Of a stretch of 64,000 nt of DNA, positions 1 through 12,093 are shown piece by piece. Made by a program: the position numbers and the translations under genes. Where the stretch lies: NCBI GenBank assembly GCA_004380135.1, contig QXCR01000030.1, positions 62,001-126,000 of the forward strand. Reading direction: 5' to 3'. The notes beneath the pieces are model-generated. The model worked only from the letters and a program-made list of their open reading frames with translations, did no database searches and had not been told where the DNA came from. Each line of letters opens with the position of its first letter. Within the stretch, counting starts at the first letter, position 1. Origin of the DNA: Stemphylium vesicarium (lineage: Eukaryota; Ascomycota; Dothideomycetes; Pleosporales; Pleosporaceae).

Positions 1-436
1 TCTTCGGTAAGGAAGAGGCGGTGATGAGGACGTTGGTAAAGGGCTAAAAGTATCACAGGAACGTCAGTAAGCTGTTCTTATCGAGAAAATGAAAGTAGTT
101 GGGGAACGTACCTACATCAAATCCTGGACCTCCTTTTCCAATTACGCCCTTGAGCCCTTTGACAAACTCCCCAGTCTCGCCTTCCTCTTGTTCGACATTG
201 CTGACCCAGTCCTCTTTGCCTGTGCAGAAAATGACCTGCTCGGAGTATGCAGCCATAGTATTAAGTAGCGGTGTCTTGCGATCGATATCCAAGTCCGGGG
301 GCATCGAGGCGCATTTGCAAGTAGGTGACGGACATGTTGGCGTATACGGTATTGTGGACTGGAAGCGCGGGCGTGCTATGGAGAAGGAGCGAATCGCGCG
401 TGGCGGCAGCGTTCGAAATACTCGAACAAACGACAT
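1..436 (-). CDS. AIM32: AIM32-like sucrase/ferredoxin-domain mitochondrial protein, partial
   Basis: Only the 5' part is present; the gene runs off the left edge. Exon 1 is 436..116 (107 codons), the intron is 115..44 (GTAGGT...TTTTAG), and exon 2 begins at 43 and reads PFTNVLITASSLPK. The N-terminus is basic and serine-rich, as in a mitochondrial presequence. It is followed by a Cys-containing segment (CPSPTCKC) and a segment resembling the start of the sucrase/ferredoxin-like family (thioredoxin-like, [2Fe-2S]). Yeast Aim32 is a mitochondrial 2Fe-2S protein involved in thiol redox quality control. The C-terminal iron-sulfur ligands expected in the family lie outside the window, so activity cannot be judged. 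The identity rests on the first 120 residues only. Confidence 0.7.
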
Positions 437-1194
437 TGCCGGGAAAGACTGTATGTTGCTACAGTATGGGACGTTGGAGGCTTATCTGGAATCTGTGTCT
501 CGAAGGCTCGGAACGGTTTCCGCGCGACGATGACGCGCCTCGGCTCGGCCCGGAGATGATATGTCCGGGTATGCTCGGATTTCTATGATAGCTCACGCCG
601 AGCTTTACATTCTAGCTTGACAACTAGCATATTAACACTGAATTGGACGTGAGAAGTGCCGGCTTTCTCTATTCTAATTAGACGAAACGTCAGCTTTTCG
701 GAATGTGGAGGTCCCATTTGTACGCTGCCCGATTGTGCTCCGTCAATAGGCCCGAAAGCTAAATACCTAGGCATCAGCGAACATGGTCACTTCTCAATAC
801 ACAAGCGTAACATATTCGTAGACTAAAGTCGAGCCACCCAGAGGCCAGGCGCTAGCTGCCTAGGTGTTTATAAGGTCAATCTTTTTGTAAAGGACCGTTT
901 TAACGTCCCTGCAGCCGCTGGAAACGCATTTCCCGTTGTCTTCACCTCCGTTCACCCAGAACTGTTTCCAGCTCTAAGCAGGGTAGAGAATGTCGTTGTG
1001 TCTAAATTGTCGACCAATTTCGTGGGGTTTCAAAAGTAAGCGTAATGATGCGTCTTGCTTACTTTGAGGAACATAGAAGGGTTGCGTGCCTCACCGGTCT
1101 GCTAGACTACATGAACATCTATCTTACATATGAATGACCATCATGTCTGAACTGCATGTCATGATACGAAGTGCCATCACCTGCTTGTACACAT
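437..1194. other. intergenic region upstream of the AIM32-like gene
   Basis: This 758 bp stretch lies between the start of the AIM32-like gene and the stop of the LeuRS gene, which run the same way. It must hold the AIM32 promoter and the LeuRS 3' end. Open frames here are short and lack family features. I see no RNA gene or repeat. Confidence 0.5.
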
Positions 1195-4100
1195 CTATCC
1201 CGTTTTCTCCGTCTTTGGTCGCTTCGGCCCAACAAAATTGCAGAGCGCGCCTCCATTAACAGCAATGACCTTCCAGCCCACAGGTACCATGCCGTCAAAC
1301 TCTGCGCTCTCTTCATTCGTTGCTCCAGCCTTCCAAATCTTACCCGTTTCCCTATCAAACCACTCCTTCCCCTCTTCCGTATTCATCAACTCGCCCAGAA
1401 CGAACTTCGCTACGGCTTTTCCATCCTTGGGACTGACTGAATCGGGAAGTTTCTGTATATCGATTTCGAACTTGCGTTTTCCGTCGACTTGGACCACGCA
1501 TCTGCGTGTGGTGGTGAGCAGGGGGATAATGGCAAGGTCTGCATTCGGGAACCCTGTTGCGAAGACTGTGGAAACGGCGTTTTCTTTCTCTTGAGACTCT
1601 GTGCATGTGTTGAGAAGGTGCCATGCCTCCTCTGCTACGCCGGGGGCGATAGGAGCTAGCATGCGTACGAGATGTGCCATGGAGTACCATTTCAGATACG
1701 GTGTGATGGTAGAGACGTGAGGTGCATCCCAAATTGCATTGGTTAGCGTCATCAGGTCGCTGATGATAGTGTTGAGGGAGTAGGTCTGAGAAAATGATTC
1801 CGTGACGCTTGCGATGGTTTGCTGAGTTTTAATCCATAGCTTGGCCTCGTCTGGCTTGAGCATGGCGATCAAGCTCTCGCGTGAGACTGTCTCTGGACTC
1901 TCACTTGTTGAAAGCTTTTGCAGGATACTGAGTAATTTGTCGTCGGCTTGTGTTGGTACAGCGAATTTCTCCATTTCGTCATCGGGTAACCAAGAAGCAA
2001 ATGATAACTTCACGACCCGATGCAGCCAACGTTGGACACCCGTGATCTTTTTCTCGTCGTATTCCAGCACATCGCTTACCGGCGCTTGGAAGAGCATGTG
2101 AGCGCGCGTTGCGTCTGCTCCGTATTTGGCAATCGTAGCACCAGGGTCCACACCGTTGTACTTGCTCTTGGACATCTTTTCGTAGCTGACGTTTGGCGCG
2201 AGACCTGTCGCTTTGATAAGGGGCTTGGAAAGATTTGTCAAGTCAACTTCGTCTGGCCGGAGAAAACGGCCATTATTTGGATCAGTAAAGGTCTCTCCGT
2301 GTACCATGCCTTGCGTGATGAGACGCGTAAAGGGCTCGCCATTCGTCAAGTAGCCTTTCGGCCATGTCGGGGTAGTGGCCAGGAATTTGGAGATGAAGCG
2401 AGCATATAGAAGATGGAGGATAGCGTGTTCTACTCCACCAACGTACAAATCGACCGGCATACCGCTGTTGGTCTTGACGGGATCAACGGGTGCGTCCGCG
2501 TTGTTGGGGTCTAGGAACCTAAAGAAGTACCACGATGAGTCCATGAAGGTGTCCATGGTATCGGTCTCGCGTCCGGCTGGTGAGCCACATTTCGGGCAAG
2601 CGGTCTTTTTCCAGTTCTCGTCTTCTTCTAGTGGGTTCCCTTTGCGTCCCTGGAAGAAACTGTCGGGTAAGTTCGGCAGTTCGACTGGGAGGTCCTTCTC
2701 AGGAACTGGAACAGTACCGCAAGAGTCGCAGTGAACGATAGGGATGGGAGCGCCCCAGTATCTCTGGCGGCTGATGAGCCAGTCTCTGAGCCGCCAGTTT
2801 GCTGTTTTCTGAGCAAACTTCCCAGCGTCGAGGATAGCTTGTACGACTTCGTTGGCAGCTTGTTTGGAGGACATGCCACCGAAGCGTTCAACATCGGCAG
2901 CAACGAAACCCTTCTCGATGGTGGGCACATCTTGGCCACTTCTTGGTACCAGGGGAAGAGCCAAATCACCCTTCTTGGGAGACACGACAACTTTGATTGG
3001 CTCATCGCCAACATTCGTCCGCCAGAATGCGTGGTCACGCGTATCGTGGCCAGGCACACCCATGACAGCACCAGAGCCATAATCGTCCAAAACATAGGGA
3101 GCCACATAGACGGGAACAGAAGGCCCAGTACAGCCCCGGATGTGAGCCAACGGGTTCCTTGCGACAATGTTTTGAAGTCGGAACCCTTTTTTAGTATCAG
3201 GGGGCAAGTCTTTCGCTCGTTCCATGAAAGCACGAAGCGACTCGTCCTCAATAGCCAGTTGCTGAACAATAGGATGGCGCAAAGACAGAGCAATGTACTG
3301 GACTCCGAAGAGGGTGTCGGCTCTAGTTGTAAAGACATGCACCGGCTCAAAGCGCATCTCACTATCTGTGGGCACTATGTCGAAGCTGAGTTTGGTACCT
3401 TCTGACTTGCCGATCCAGTTCCTCTGCATAGCAAGCACCTTTTCAGGCCATCTGCCGTCTTTTGCAAGAGCATCCAAATCTTTCAGGAGAGGTTCCTGGA
3501 ATTCCTTGATCTTCAAGAACCATTGCTTCAACATGACCTTCTCGACCTTGGCACCAGAGCGCCAGGAGCAGCCATTGGCATCTACTTGTTCATTTGCGAG
3601 TACGGTTTTATCGACGGGATCGTAGTTTACGAGCGATTCGGCTTGGTAGGCGAGACCACGTTCGTGGAGCATGAGGAAGATGCGCTGGGTGTGCTTGTAG
3701 AAGGCAGGATCGCATGTTCGTATTTCCTACATGCAACGTATCAGCCCCTGTGCTATCTATTTGGAGTATATGGCGTACAGCGTCCCAGTCCCAGCGGCCA
3801 CCCATTTCCTTCATCTGGCTCTTCATAGCCTCGATGTTCTGCAGCGTCCATTTCTCAGGATGCACCCCGCGCTCGATTGCGGCGTTCTCGGCAGGCAGGC
3901 CAAAGGCGTCCCATCCGATGGGATGCAGGACTTTGTAGCCCTGCATGTGCTTGAACCTGGCCAACACATCGGATATGGTGTATACTCGTAGATGGCCAAG
4001 GTGAAGAGTGCCGGAGGGGTACGGGAACATGGGCAGCACGTATGCATTTCCCCGGTCCGACTTTCGCAGTTTGTGCCATTGTGCAGACAGCTCGTCCCAG

Positions 4101-4252
4101 CGTGGCTGCCACTTGGCCGTGAGCGACTCTATACGAACATCCTCAGGTCGTGTCCTGGTGCCCGCCCATCGTGACGTGATACGCGTAGTCGCGAGGGCGG
4201 GGTGACGGAGGGGGCGCCGCCGGGCTACGGATTGCAGAATTGAGCCTCGCAT
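1195..4252 (-). CDS. NAM2: mitochondrial leucyl-tRNA synthetase
   Basis: Charges mitochondrial tRNA-Leu with leucine in the matrix; in yeast Nam2 also assists group I intron splicing. Exon 1 is 4252..3779 (158 codons), a 52 bp intron is 3778..3727, and exon 2 is 3726..1195, giving 1001 residues. The spliced junction restores the class I core ([19 protein letters not shown]). The N-terminus is Arg-rich and poor in acidic residues, fitting a mitochondrial presequence. Signature motifs are visible: HLGH (HIGH motif) in [17 protein letters not shown], and KMSKS in [11 protein letters not shown]. Between them lie the CP1 editing insertion and the tryptophan-rich segment [13 protein letters not shown]. 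Length is near the usual 900-1000 residues. Bacterial-type LeuRS architecture argues against the cytosolic enzyme. Confidence 0.95.
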
Positions 4253-4618
4253 GACCTATCCTGTCGGCGTACGCGCATTTCGTATCAGCGGCGTATGCAT
4301 TGTCTAATTGCTCGCGGGATCCACGACGCGATCTACGCTAAGGCTGCCAGTGGTGAACTGCTCCCACAATTTTTTTGGCCCAAGGCCCTAGCCGTGACGG
4401 GAGCTAGTCCCATGACGGCATTAGGAGCCCGGTGGTTTCAACAGCGCATGCAAGCTTCACCCATTCATACACCGCAGCTTAGCATTCTAGACCAAAGGGT
4501 GCTGGATACTACCCCTATACGCTATCTTGCCTTGTGTTGCTTTTAATATCTCATCTCTGCTCCTGCCTCATGGCTAGCACGTAGAAGTGCGCATTGCTCC
4601 CCATCTCTCCTCCACACC
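4253..4618. promoter_or_regulatory. divergent promoter region, LeuRS / LAT permease
   Basis: A 366 bp gap separates two divergently transcribed start codons, so it should contain both promoters. It carries an imperfect dyad at 4391..4419 (listed separately). No TATA box in a convincing position was seen. Confidence 0.5.
4391..4419. repeat. imperfect 29 bp dyad in a divergent promoter
   Basis: Left arm GCCGTGACGGGA and right arm TCCCATGACGGC pair at 10 of 12 positions around a short centre. Each arm also contains a TGACG motif in the same orientation. A transcription-factor site is possible, but nothing shows which factor. Confidence 0.4.
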
Positions 4619-6538
4619 ATGGCCAGCCGCTACTCCAACCTGCCACCCCCGACCCGCGATTCGCTCGAACTTGCCTCGCTGGCCTCGTCTTCGCACCCTT
4701 CGCGCCGCACCTCGGAAGACTCTTCGGCTTCGGGCGCGCCGTCTTCGCGCAGACTATCCTTCGACGATGAGAATCCATTATCTGAACTGAACCCGGCCGG
4801 CCACGACTCGAACCGACCACGACACAACCGCTCCTACAGCGTATCCTCGGCCTTTGACTTTGCCCCCAACCTCTTTCCCCTCTCTAGCACAGCCCAAGGC
4901 TACACGGCATTAGGCGCTCCTTCAAACCCGGCCTTGGACCCTTCGAATGCGCTCAATGGCGGCTCGTTGGAGAGGAACAAGAGTTTAACATACCTTAATG
5001 GATTATCGCTAGTCGTTGGACTCATAATAGGAAGCGGCATCTTCTCTTCGCCCTCGCAAGTTAACAAGAATGCTGGGTCGCCTGGTGCGTCGCTGCTGGT
5101 CTGGGTCGTGGCTGGAATCCTAGCATGGACGGGCGCGGCGAGTTATGCAGAACTCGGAGGTGCCATACCTTTGAATGGCGGCGCCCAAGTCTACCTATCA
5201 AAAATCTTTGGCGAGTGGGCGGGCTTCCTGTTCACCTGGTGCGCAGTCATGGTGCTGAAGCCGGGTTCAGCGGCCATCATCGCAATCATCTTCGGCGAAT
5301 ATCTTGTGCGCGCGGTAATCGGGGCTGAAGCTGTGGATGCGAGCACATGGTTGAACAAGGGCGTGGCTTTGGTGGGACTCGTGGCCGTCACGCTGCTCAA
5401 TTGTGTGTCCACCAAACTAGGAACGCGAAGCGCCGATGTCTTCATGTTCTTGAAGTTTTTCGCCCTATTTGGAGTCACAATAATTGGCATTGTCGTCGCG
5501 GCAACAGGCTTGTCATACAAGGGCGACGCGAACGAGGACTGGAAAGATCACGGTTGGTTCGACGACACCAGCGAAAATGTCAGCAATTGGGCCGTCGCGC
5601 TATATGCTGGGCTCTGGGCATTCGACGGCTGGGACAATGTACGTCAAATATGCCACTTTTCTCGACTTCACTAATGGCTCTAGGTCAACTACGTCACAGC
5701 CGAGTTCAAGAACCCAACCCGCGACCTGCCCCGTGTAATTCACACCTCCCTCCCACTAGTCATACTATGCTACATCCTCGCCAACATATCCTACTTCCTC
5801 GTCCTGCCTACCTCCGTCATCGAATCTTCCAACACCGTCGCTGTCGCTTTTGGATCGCAAGTCTTCGGCCCCGTCGGTTCACTTATACTCGCCTTGTTCG
5901 TCTCAGGCTCATGCTTCGGCGCGCTCAACGCAACAACATTTACATCCGGTCGTCTGGTATACGCTGCAGGAAAGGAGGGCTACCTGCCGGCTCTATTTGG
6001 AAACATTGGACTAGGGAAAAACCACCGAGCGATCCGCCTACACAGCATGAACGCAAACCAGGGAAAGAGTAAAATACCCAAGAGACTAGTAAACTGGTTC
6101 GCCGACGAAGATGCCGGCTTTTTCTTCACGCCCATATCTGCCATGGTTCTCAACGCCCTGATTACCGCTGTCTACATCCTTGTCGGCTCCTTCGACACTC
6201 TCGTCACATTCTACGGCGTCGCAGGCTACGCCTTCTACTTCCAGACCGTCCTGGGTCTCATTATCCTCAGAGTCCAAGAACCAGATCTAGAAAGACCGTA
6301 CAAGACGTGGATCACCACTCCCATCATCTTCTGTTGCGTCAGCTTATTCCTACTCAGCAGAGCAGTTTTCGCAGAGCCCATCCAGACTCTACTCGTAGTA
6401 GCCTTCATGGTTGTCGGGCTAGTGATTTGGTTTGCATGGGTAGGTCGACGCAGAGGCAAAGAGAACACCAAGTTCCGCATGCCTGAAGAAGGCAACGAGA
6501 AAATCGGCTGGAAGTTTTGGCAACGCTGGAGAAGGTGA
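4619..6538 (+). CDS. LAT-family amino-acid permease (methionine permease-like)
   Basis: Plasma-membrane amino-acid transporter of the APC superfamily, L-type/Mup1-like branch. Exon 1 is 4619..5638 (340 codons), a 45 bp intron is 5639..5683 with a CTAAT branch site, and exon 2 is 5684..6538, giving 624 residues. A Ser/Pro-rich cytosolic N-tail of about 125 residues precedes the first helix. The canonical APC helix 1 motif is present (GLIIGSGIFSSPSQV), as is the LAT-type segment around the splice junction (FDGWDN|VNYVTAEFKNP). About 12 hydrophobic helices follow, ending in a short basic tail. Ubiquitin-dependent endocytosis through the N-tail is typical of fungal relatives but is not shown here. 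Substrate is uncertain: methionine or large neutral amino acids are the best guesses. Confidence 0.85.
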
Positions 6539-7953
6539 TTCTGATGTCATTCTTAAAAAATCTACTCCAGCAAACGTTATTTGTTGCTGTTGTGCATAGT
6601 CATGTTGGATAAATGAAGAAATGATTAATAACGCATATACAAACTCCCCCCCTTTTCCTTTCCCTTCCTTCACACACCTTGCTAAACCCCGTCCGCTATC
6701 TTGCTGTCTTTGCTTCCGTCTTCTGCATAAATCCCTCTATCTCGCAGTCGGTCCGGTCCCTCTCCCTCACATACGCGTACTCAGCCGGAAGTCTCTCTCA
6801 GTCCCCAATATTATTTGATTTTGCTCTCTCCCTTCCTCGCTATACCTTGCGCAATCGGCCCGTACTACACGGCTGTGCTTGTCTCAGGAGCAGGTCCCTT
6901 GAGTCGTTCACACGGCAGAATAAAGAAGAAGGGATTCCAAATCCCGGGTGGAGGGGCAGGGACAAGGGTGATTGTGTCTCTTGGTGGTGGAGACGTGCCG
7001 TGATGGGTCTTTGGTTTTCTATTCGAGCTTTATTCCTAGAGTGCATGAATGCAGTGGTTGGGTGTTGGTTGAGGGGGACTGGTTGAGGTTTAGGGTGTGC
7101 GTACGTGTCTGAGGAGGATGTTGAACTTTTCGATACGTGGGAGGATGATACATGTAAAAGCTTATCAATATGTGTTTGTATGCCATGTCTCTGAGAAAAA
7201 AACGAATTGCAAGATTTTGTATTGTATTCTTGTGCTTTGTGTGTTTAGAAGGGGGATGTTGTACTGCGAGACGGACTAAACTACCATAGCTACATACATC
7301 CAAGGCCTTGTATTGCCTTCTTCTTCCTCGGGGAATGGGGATAATTAACAAGCTCTTGAGCGAGCCAAGGGGGAGGAGAGTAAACGAGACGTATAGAAAA
7401 GTAAGGCGTAGTGCAAAAGGCAAAAAGACTTATGAGTGAGAGGGGGGTATAGTGAGCGGATGTACTGTGCCATTCCGTAGTGCAATAAGGGAGGTAGGGG
7501 GAACAGTGCGCAGCACCGGAGTCGTGAATGAGTGTCTGTATCGTAAACGGACGTAACAAGAAAACGAAAAGAGAAAGACAGAAAGAGCAAGCAAGACCCA
7601 AGCCTGAGAAAGACCTATAGCAGGATCAAGTTATCATGCAAGCCAAGCTCTAGGGTCTGCTGTAGTGTGTGTGTGTGTGGCCAGTGCGAGGCGCCGTGTC
7701 GCAGGACATGGCCATGGTCCAAGATGAAACCGAACCCGTAACGCCTCGTGGGTATCCGCCCAGACACACTCAAGGGCGAGCCCACCACCCGTTCTCGAGC
7801 TCCTGCAAGGAGAAAAAGGAAATAAAACCAAAAGAAAAGAAACCTGCATACATCCTAGTAATCATACATTGGCGCTCGTCGCCGATTCCGGTCTAGATGT
7901 AGAAAGGAAAATGCTCTTCCTCATGTTTCATGCGGAATGCAAGCCCGGAACAC
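6539..7953. other. intergenic region between convergent genes
   Basis: 1.4 kb between the stops of the LAT permease and the 7TM gene, so it mainly holds two 3' ends. It contains a pyrimidine-rich run near 6642-6680, a purine-rich run near 7557-7595 and a short GT run near 7664-7678. Open frames on both strands look random. No RNA gene was recognised. Confidence 0.5.
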
Positions 7954-10228
7954 TCAGATCCAGCCGTTGGGTGGCGGGCTCCGTTGCATGGTGCCTGAGC
8001 CAAGTGGGATACGTGCCGTTGGTGATGGTGCTCTGTTGCCGCCGCTCTGTGTTCGTGTGAGAGGGTTGGCCGATGAGGGCGTGCTTGGCTGTGATGCAGT
8101 TGTGGGCGAGCCAACCGAAGTGACGGGCGTGACGGGATTCATGCGAAGTCCGCTGATACAAACTGGCGGGGGCACTGCAGGCTGCGAAGGAGGCGCCGAA
8201 CGAGGTGGAGGGTATGGCGATCGCGGGGGCGGAGGGGGTAGTACCTTCTCACGCTGGGCCTTTAGATACTCTTTGCTATTTGCTACGGGTGTAAGAAGGA
8301 ATGCTGGTGTCCGGTTAGGGCTGTTTGTTCTAGATCGCGTTGGCGAGGTGTTTTGTGGAGGCGGTTGAGGAAATACACTAGGACTAGGTATCTCTTCTGA
8401 TGGTGAAGACTCTGCTGTTGAAGGCCCTTGAATAGGGAGGACCAAGGACTCCCCACTAGATTCGGTCATGTCTCGCTGAAGTGGTGGCGTGTCCCTTTCG
8501 GCTCGTGTGCACTTGGCTGCTGCAAGTGTGGCAGGCGCGACTGAAAATCGAAGACCGATCTGAACAGTTGCACTGCTGTCAGTACTATGCATGCGCTGGT
8601 GGCGCTCGGTAAACGGTAGTTTTGGCCTGCTCAAGAAGTCGAATGCATCGCTAACGTTGGTGACCGAGCCTCGTCGGGTAAAGCGTCTCAGGGCGAGCTT
8701 GGAAACCGAAGAAGAGTCTGACGCAGCCTTCGGATCGTATATTGTTGGCGGAAGGCGCGGTACTTCCTCTGCTCGTGTGGGGAACAAGGAGTAGCTTTGT
8801 TTGCGCTCATGCGAGGGTGATGCAGCATCGTTGTCGAGCATAGGGGGTAAAGGCCACTTTGTAGGATCGATTGGGCTTCCGGGTTTGGTGGATGCTGGCG
8901 TTAAAGCCCGCTCTGGGCGTTCAAAGTATTCGGGATCAAAGTCGTGCCGGTTTTTCTCAGGCCCAACGTCGATCAGGCCTTGTCGACTATCCAGACGTTG
9001 GGTTGTTTGCAGTGCCATTGGCCCGCTGATCTGCATCTCCAAGTCGCTAGGACCGAAGAATCGGATCTTAGGTCGCTGTTGCTTTGTAGGAGCTTTCATC
9101 TCTTCTATCGGGCGAATGACCATTCGAGTCGCATTCGTACGGAGGAAAAGGTGGAAGAAAGTTATGACCATGCCAGAAGAGAACAGCGAGATCTCGGCGA
9201 TCCGAGAAGCCGCTAATGCTTCCATAAATTCTCTCCGGAGAGATTGTACCTCGACTGGAATTACGAGCGTCTGTGATTGTTAGATGAGGTGGCTGTGCAA
9301 GAGTATTACTGACTCACATAAATCAAGGAAGCTACTATTAAGAAGTACGTCATGCGCGAAGCTGAGATACGTTCGTTATGATCCAGATCTGGTGTTCTCA
9401 TCAATTGGATACTGATAAGAGCTGCCACCAACAACAAGGAGAAGACGAGGACAGAGAGAATGATCAACATCAGGAGGTCGTATCGCATAGGGAACCAAAT
9501 TAGACTGCCAAAGCATGTATTGGACATTGGCCAGGCGACCGTCGGCATCCAAGTAAGTAGGAGCATAAAGGATACGACAGCGATGGATATTGTTGTGTTC
9601 CACTTGCCACGTGGAAGGAAGCGTTCTTGCCGGAACCCTCTGATGAGCATTTCGACACCGAAGACCAACGTGATGTATCCGACCAGGAAGATAGCTTCAA
9701 TTGTCAGGCTCCACCTTTGGAGATGGAATGGTGATGGAACATACCAGGAAACGTAACCATGGCTAAACCTCGACAACTCTGGGAAAACACACTATGAAGG
9801 GTAGTGCCCTGCACCGAGACGAAGATGATTTGTTGTAGAACAGCACCGCAGGCCAGCGCGAGAGGAAAGGTTTCGGCGGAGTGGACATTGTGAAGCGCAT
9901 TGAATCTCCTATCTCTCTATTAGATGCCGCTCGTACAACCACTGCATTGTACTCACTTCTTCCTTGGCAGAACCTGGAGAGCTGTTGCTCGTCGTGCGTC
10001 CGAGATGATGCGGTGAACCGTCAACAATGTCAGAGCCAGGCTGAAAGCTCCAAGAGTAAGATGCGTGGTTCGAAGCGTTTGGACCTGTTGTAGCTGCAGA
10101 CTTGCGATCAATGTTCTGGTTGTGTTCGTTTGCGTCCAGGGTACTTGTCGGATAGCTGAAGTATTCAGGGTCAAGTTGAAGTGCGACCGGGCCTCGAGCT
10201 GGGGAAAATGATCTGCCCATGATTCCAT
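7954..10228 (-). CDS. seven-transmembrane receptor-like protein with long proline-rich cytosolic tail
   Basis: I cannot assign a known family member. Exons are 10228..9957, 9908..9745, 9694..9318 and 9270..7954, with introns of 48, 50 and 47 bp, giving 709 residues. The N-terminus has N-glycosylation sequons (NLT, NTS, NTT). Seven hydrophobic helices follow at roughly residues 57-75, 103-125, 138-166, 178-199, 215-240, 258-278 and 293-313. A Cys just before helix 3 (SQSCRG) and a Cys in the second outer loop (SNTCFG) match the usual GPCR disulfide pair. Helix 3 ends in EMLIRGF rather than DRY. The tail of about 390 residues is rich in Ser, Pro and basic residues and has a polyproline stretch (LPPPPPRSPYPPP). 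An orphan fungal GPCR is the best reading; another 7TM membrane protein is possible. Confidence 0.7.
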
Positions 10229-12093
10229 CTTGCCAGCTCTGATTTTAACAGGTGTAGAAGTGAAAATATTGTCTCGCTGGTAACCAGCAGCGGCTAGAGA
10301 AAGGAAATCGACTAGGTATTCATGGAGACTGTTTGACTGACGTCGTTAACGAAGGAGTAACCAGCTCAGCGTCAGAAAGAAACCGCCTAAGCCTGCCAGC
10401 AGAGCAACGAAAGAAGGGGAAAGAGCGTGAGCATTAGACGTAAGAGACAAGAGACGAGTATGAGACCCCAAACGGTATATGACAAAACCACTGGGCGGTA
10501 CGAGCAGTGCACGGTTTCGGAACAGCGGTCCTCAGGCGTCTGCTCGGTCATTCGCTGGAAGAACCCGCATTGGCAATGGCCAGGTCTTTTCATATTACAG
10601 GTCGCATCTTCCCGCGCTGGCTGAGGGTGGGGTTTCACCCTGCTGCGAGCCACACGCGTACTAGGTAGCCAGAGCGGCGGAAGCAGCGATACCCGTGCAG
10701 ACGTCGTTACTCTCGACCCTCGTCGGTTACGGTGAGAGAAGCCCTTGACGAGATGATCATGTTCTGGTCATTGCGGTCATAATAGCTAGGTTGGTAACGT
10801 TCAGTAAGACGTCATTGCTTGACGTTGCCGTAGTGGCCGTTCCCGCTAGCTCCATGCGAGTTGGCCCTGCACCTGATGAATCTGCGCAATTGTCTTTTTC
10901 CAAGACTCCTGTTTACACTCGAAAGCGCGTCAACTTCTGACGCGAAGTTCTATAATTGGTTTTCGAAAAAGCTATTCACATCGTGGAAGCGCTGGTGTCG
11001 ACGAGAGACGCGGAGTCGGTGGTGGTGAGGTTGTTGTGGTCAGACTAAAGTTCTGATGCTCGCTGGGTTTAGGTTGTGCCGCAGATCCTCGCTTCAACCC
11101 AGTCCGAGACACATAGACCTCCAGAACCCTGGTCGGCCCAACGGCTGCCGGGAAGGACCTGCAAAACCATGACACGGTGCGCGATAGGTATGGCTATTCC
11201 AAACCTATAAGCAATACATTATAGGAACGGGCTTCATGGGATAGGCCCCAACGGAGAGAAACCGTAACGAGTATAGTCGTCGGGGTGATTCGATATGCGC
11301 GATCTTTAGGAAACATTCGAGAACATAAGATTACAGGACGCGAAAGAAATGTCCGAATGAAGCCCGGAGGATGACTTGTGAACGAATTGGATAGGCAGTT
11401 GATGTCACGACACGAACATGCGCTGTGGCTGACCCTCCACACCAACTGCCTTCAGGCATCGTCCTGGACGGCCGGGGGACGAGCGCAACACCCAGAACTC
11501 TAGTATCTGATCAGCATGTATCACTAAACGCTGATCAACGTAAGGGCAGCAATTTTCAGTGTCTTAGCCGCTCGTGGTGTTCTCAAGAGCGGTTGCACAG
11601 CTTTTCGATTACCTACCCTTCTGAAGTCACCTTGTGGCCGCCATGCAACGCCGAGTTGGATTGGCGAGCCTCCAAAAGCAAGCCGATCTAGACCCGTCTG
11701 TCAGTCTTACCATAAAAGGAAGGGCATGAAGTGCTCCGGAGCATAACGATCCTCATATACCCAGCAGCGCTATTTCGAAAACATCGAGGCACCTATCAGA
11801 AACTTACTTCAGCCACCAGGAGGCTGCGCAGACTGTGGCACGGAAGCGTGCCTCAGGTTATTCTCCGATTATGCGCTCCACAGCCCGGGCGGCTACAGGG
11901 GAGCCTCGTGGCCGTGATCATGTGGGCACCAGGATGGCCAGAGAACAAAATGGATTGAATATGTACTTTGCAGCATATCAGTGTCTTGTTGAATGACGCT
12001 GAGGTAAAAGGGTATTGATTGTCAACTTGAAATTCTGCATGCCGGAACGTAGCCTATGAAAGTGTTTTGAACTGATCTCGCACAAAGCCTTAC
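10229..12093. other. intergenic region upstream of the 7TM gene
   Basis: 1.9 kb between the 7TM start and the SER1 stop, both on the minus strand. It should include the 7TM promoter and leader. I found no coding frame with family character, no tRNA and no repeat. Confidence 0.5.

Noticed and set aside
6539..7953. Transposon or repeat relic in the long convergent gap
   Set aside because: No terminal repeats, target duplication or transposase-like frame; only simple pyrimidine- and purine-rich runs.
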